From NCBI GenBank assembly GCA_030626645.1, contig DAOUTP010000087.1, positions 1-7,344 of the forward strand: 7,344 bases of DNA, read 5' to 3'. Position numbers and translations under genes: made by a program. Numbering within the stretch: the first letter of the stretch is position 1; the number at the start of each line of letters is the position of its first letter. Shown here one piece after another: positions 5,973 to 7,344 of this stretch. The notes below the pieces were generated by a model, which ran no database searches, had not been told where the DNA came from, and worked only from the letters and a program-made list of their open reading frames with translations. The stretch is from Candidatus Cloacimonadota bacterium (GTDB lineage: Bacteria; Cloacimonadota; Cloacimonadia; Cloacimonadales; TCS61).

Positions 5973-6491
5973 TTAGACAATGCTTGGTCTATTTTCCTGC
6001 ATTTTCTTTTGTTCGTTTATTATTTTTATTAATTTTTTCTTCGCACGTACCAGTTTGGAATCAACTGCAGATTGTGTTGTTTCCAGTATTTCCGCCATTT
6101 GTTTATAATTCATTTTCTGATAAAACTGTAATTCAATTAAAATTGCTTCTTCCGGTTTAAGTTGGGATAATGCGTCTTTCACAAGTTCATTTTTTTGCTC
6201 ACTATTCTCAATAGTTTTTTCACTAAAATGTTCCATTTCATGATAATTTGTGACCAGTTTATTTTTTGCATTTCTTTTTTTTATAAGGTTAAGAGCTTTG
6301 TGATAAGCAGTTCTGAATAAATAACTTTTATATGAAGATTCCTTCACAAGGCTCATTTTTTTATGAAAGGCTATAAATGTTTCTTGAAGGATATCTTCAG
6401 CATCCTCTTTGTTGCGGAGGATCTTCAATAGATAATTATATACTTTCTTACCCTCATTTTGTAAGAGTACTTCAAATTTTCCATTATTCAT
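5973..6491 (-). CDS. ECF-type RNA polymerase sigma factor
   Basis: A 172-residue sigma-70 family protein with only regions 2 and 4, as in extracytoplasmic-function sigma factors. Region 2 spans about residues 6-75. It contains DAEDILQETFIAF (30-42), the core-binding and -10 recognition signature, and a basic helix YLFRTAYHKALNLIKKRNAK (57-76). After a short linker, region 4 (about 104-155) has the helix-turn-helix YKQMAEILETTQSAVDSKLV (129-148) and RAKKKL, which reads the -35 box. No extra C-terminal domain is present, only a basic tail. It is the first gene of a five-gene minus-strand operon with its anti-sigma factor next, the usual arrangement for a membrane-regulated stress sigma factor that activates its own operon. 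The ATG has a modest GGGT site (6497-6500) 5 nt upstream. The subgroup and target promoter cannot be assigned by eye. Confidence 0.94.
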   Translation of the reverse strand: MNNGKFEVLLQNEGKKVYNYLLKILRNKEDAEDILQETFIAFHKKMSLVKESSYKSYLFRTAYHKALNLIKKRNAKNKLVTNYHEMEHFSEKTIENSEQKNELVKDALSQLKPEEAILIELQFYQKMNYKQMAEILETTQSAVDSKLVRAKKKLIKIINEQKKMQENRPSIV

Positions 6492-6516
6492 AATTTACCC
6501 ATAAATTATTATTCTT

Positions 6517-6544
6517 AAAATATATGACAATAAAAAATTATCAA
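6517..6544 (-). promoter_or_regulatory. Candidate promoter of the sigma-factor operon
   Basis: On the minus strand, TTGATA (6539-6544) and TATTTT (6517-6522) are separated by 16 nt, upstream of the sigma gene start at 6491. The region is very AT-rich, so chance matches are likely. No recognisable ECF-type (AAC-like -35) promoter was found, so autoregulation is not shown. Confidence 0.25.
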
Positions 6545-6573
6545 TACTGCAAAATAATTTGAATATTGGATAA
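6538..6573. promoter_or_regulatory. Imperfect inverted repeat in the divergent intergenic region
   Basis: TTATCAATA (6538-6546) is mirrored by TATTGGATAA (6564-6573) with one extra base. It overlaps the candidate -35 box of the sigma operon and lies upstream of rpmB. It could be an operator, but AT-rich sequence makes such matches common. Confidence 0.2.
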
Positions 6574-6657
6574 AAAAAATAAAATTCTTGCCAGATAAGG
6601 TATGGATTTTTTCTTAGTTCAATCTAATGAAAAATAAAGGATTAGGAAGGTGTAATT

Positions 6658-6849
6658 ATGTCAAAAGTTTGTGATATCTGTGGCAAGGGAGCACAAGTTG
6701 GTAATCATAGAAGTCACGCTATGAACGCGACGAAGAGAAAATTTTATCCTAATCTCCATAAAATAAAAGCGGAGATTAACGGAAAGGTTAAGTCCGTTAA
6801 AGTATGTTCTTCTTGTTTGAAGGGTAACAAAGTAAAAAAGGTTATTTAA
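6658..6849 (+). CDS. rpmB: 50S ribosomal protein L28, zinc-binding form
   Basis: A 63-residue basic protein of the large ribosomal subunit, of normal length for the family. It begins SKVCDICGKGAQVGNHRSHA, followed by the family segment NATKRKFYPNLH. Two CxxC pairs, C5/C8 and C50/C53, make this the 'C+' paralog type that binds zinc. Organisms with zinc-responsive regulation may also carry a zinc-free copy elsewhere; this cannot be checked here. The ribosome site AGGAAGG (6644-6650) is strong and 7 nt from the ATG. The gene stands alone, divergent from the sigma-factor operon, and is closed by its own terminator at 6870-6895. Its promoter must lie within 6492-6640, but no convincing -35/-10 pair stood out. 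Confidence 0.96.
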   Translation: MSKVCDICGKGAQVGNHRSHAMNATKRKFYPNLHKIKAEINGKVKSVKVCSSCLKGNKVKKVI

Positions 6850-6869
6850 AAAACCAATAGATTATTAAG

Positions 6870-6895
6870 AAAGACCGGTAACGGTCTTTTTTTTT
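6870..6895 (+). terminator. Rho-independent terminator after rpmB
   Basis: A stem AAAGACCG (6870-6877), GNRA-type loop GTAA, CGGTCTTT (6882-6889), running into a nine-T tract (6887-6895). It lies 20 nt after the rpmB stop codon. Confidence 0.9.
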
Positions 6896-6902
6896 GTCCA
6901 AA

Positions 6903-6931
6903 TTTTCAAAAAAAACTCTTTACTGTAAAAT
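6903..6931 (+). promoter_or_regulatory. Candidate sigma-70 promoter for the PF04008 gene
   Basis: TTTTCA (6903-6908), a 17-nt spacer and TAAAAT (6926-6931) match the -35/-10 consensus at 4 and 5 of 6 positions, just after the rpmB terminator and 44 nt before the next start codon. A promoter is expected here because the terminator separates the two genes. Confidence 0.42.
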
Positions 6932-6965
6932 CCACGATAATCATATTGCAACCAATTCAAATCTT

Positions 6966-6970
6966 GGAGA
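6966..6970 (+). promoter_or_regulatory. Ribosome binding site deciding the start of the PF04008 gene
   Basis: GGAGA is 5 nt upstream of the ATG at 6976 and fixes the start of a gene whose end is outside the window. Confidence 0.7.
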
Positions 6971-6975
6971 AGAAA

Positions 6976-7344
6976 ATGGAACTTGTATTAGAAAAGATCA
7001 GCACACCCGAAGATTGCGATATTATCTTTGGAATGTCACATTTCATAAAAACAGTTGAAGATCTTTATGAAGCAATGGTCAATAGTGTTCCGGATATTAA
7101 ATTTGGACTTGCTTTTAATGAAGCATCAGGTCCATGTCTTGTTCGTAAAGAGGGAACCGATGACGATCTTATGCGGATAGCAACTGATAATTTACGCAGG
7201 ATAGGAGCAGGACACACATTCCTTATAGTTTTAAAAGATACTTTTCCACTCAATGTACTTCCTGCAATTAAAGCATGCAGGGAAGTTGTAAACATCTTTT
7301 GTGCAACTGCAAATCCGGTGCAGGTTATATTGGCAGAAACAGAG
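6976..7344 (+). CDS. Adenosine-specific kinase family protein (PF04008/COG1839), 3' end missing
   Basis: An open frame of 123 codons from ATG to the window edge, without a stop. The family is about 160 residues, so roughly the last 35-40 are missing. Family signatures are clear: SHFIKTVEDLYEA (21-33), a VNSVPDIKFGLAF segment leading to NEASG (48-52), GAGHTFLI (77-84) and FCATANPV (108-115). PF04008 proteins are small, soluble, mostly known from archaea and thermophilic or anaerobic bacteria. The name 'adenosine-specific kinase' comes from structural-genomics work on an archaeal member, and the cellular role is poorly established. The gene is preceded by a candidate promoter and the terminator of rpmB, so it is probably transcribed separately. 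Family recognition comes from memory of the conserved motifs; the biochemical name should be treated with caution. Confidence 0.87.
   Translation, partial: MELVLEKISTPEDCDIIFGMSHFIKTVEDLYEAMVNSVPDIKFGLAFNEASGPCLVRKEGTDDDLMRIATDNLRRIGAGHTFLIVLKDTFPLNVLPAIKACREVVNIFCATANPVQVILAETE

Noticed and set aside
6588..6616. TTGCCA (6588-6593) with a 17-nt spacer as the rpmB promoter
   Set aside because: The -10 position reads TTCTTA, a poor match. TCTAAT at 6623-6628 is a good -10 but has no -35 at the right distance.
7065..7295. Minus-strand open frame of 76 codons
   Set aside because: It is antisense to the PF04008 gene, whose + strand frame carries clear family motifs, and it has no recognisable domain.

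Overview
The window is AT-rich bacterial DNA (roughly one third G+C by eye). It comes from a diderm (Gram-negative type) organism: it encodes apolipoprotein N-acyltransferase, two lipoproteins with clear lipoboxes, and several periplasmic or membrane-anchored proteins. The protein style and gene mix (Cys4-type ribosomal protein L28, a PF04008 'adenosine-specific kinase', a MlrA-like MerR protein, AT-rich DNA) would fit an uncultured lineage such as Cloacimonadota or a relative in the FCB group. That assignment is an impression from memory and is not proven by the sequence.

Left part (1-4273, + strand): a tightly packed run of recJ (5' end cut by the window), a lipoprotein with a beta-propeller-like segment, lnt and a small MerR-type regulator. 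The gaps are 11, 1 and 12 nt, so this is probably one transcription unit. It is followed by a 127-nt non-coding stretch with two hairpins of the same AGC-purine loop-GCT design, and then by a strong symmetrical terminator that also serves the converging operon.

Middle part (4286-6491, - strand): a five-gene envelope-stress type operon. Read 5' to 3' it is an ECF sigma factor, a zinc-finger (ZAS/zf-HC2) anti-sigma factor with one membrane span, a membrane-anchored heavy-metal-resistance/Spy-CnrX-like protein, a small lipoprotein with four WxxGxW repeats, and a secreted Spy/CpxP-like LTxxQ protein with a His/Met-rich N-terminus. Two of the junctions overlap (8 nt and 4 nt). The likely logic is that the anti-sigma factor holds the sigma factor at the inner membrane, periplasmic stress or metal releases it, and the operon supplies periplasmic chaperone/metal-binding products. 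The stimulus is not known from the sequence.

Right part (6492-7344): a 166-nt AT-rich divergent intergenic region, then rpmB (ribosomal protein L28, zinc-binding form) with its own terminator, then the 5' three quarters of a gene for a PF04008 protein running off the window end.

The most interesting items are the sigma/anti-sigma/two-Spy-like/WxxGxW operon and the paired hairpin element at 4175-4223. No CRISPR array, transposase, tRNA or rRNA was seen.
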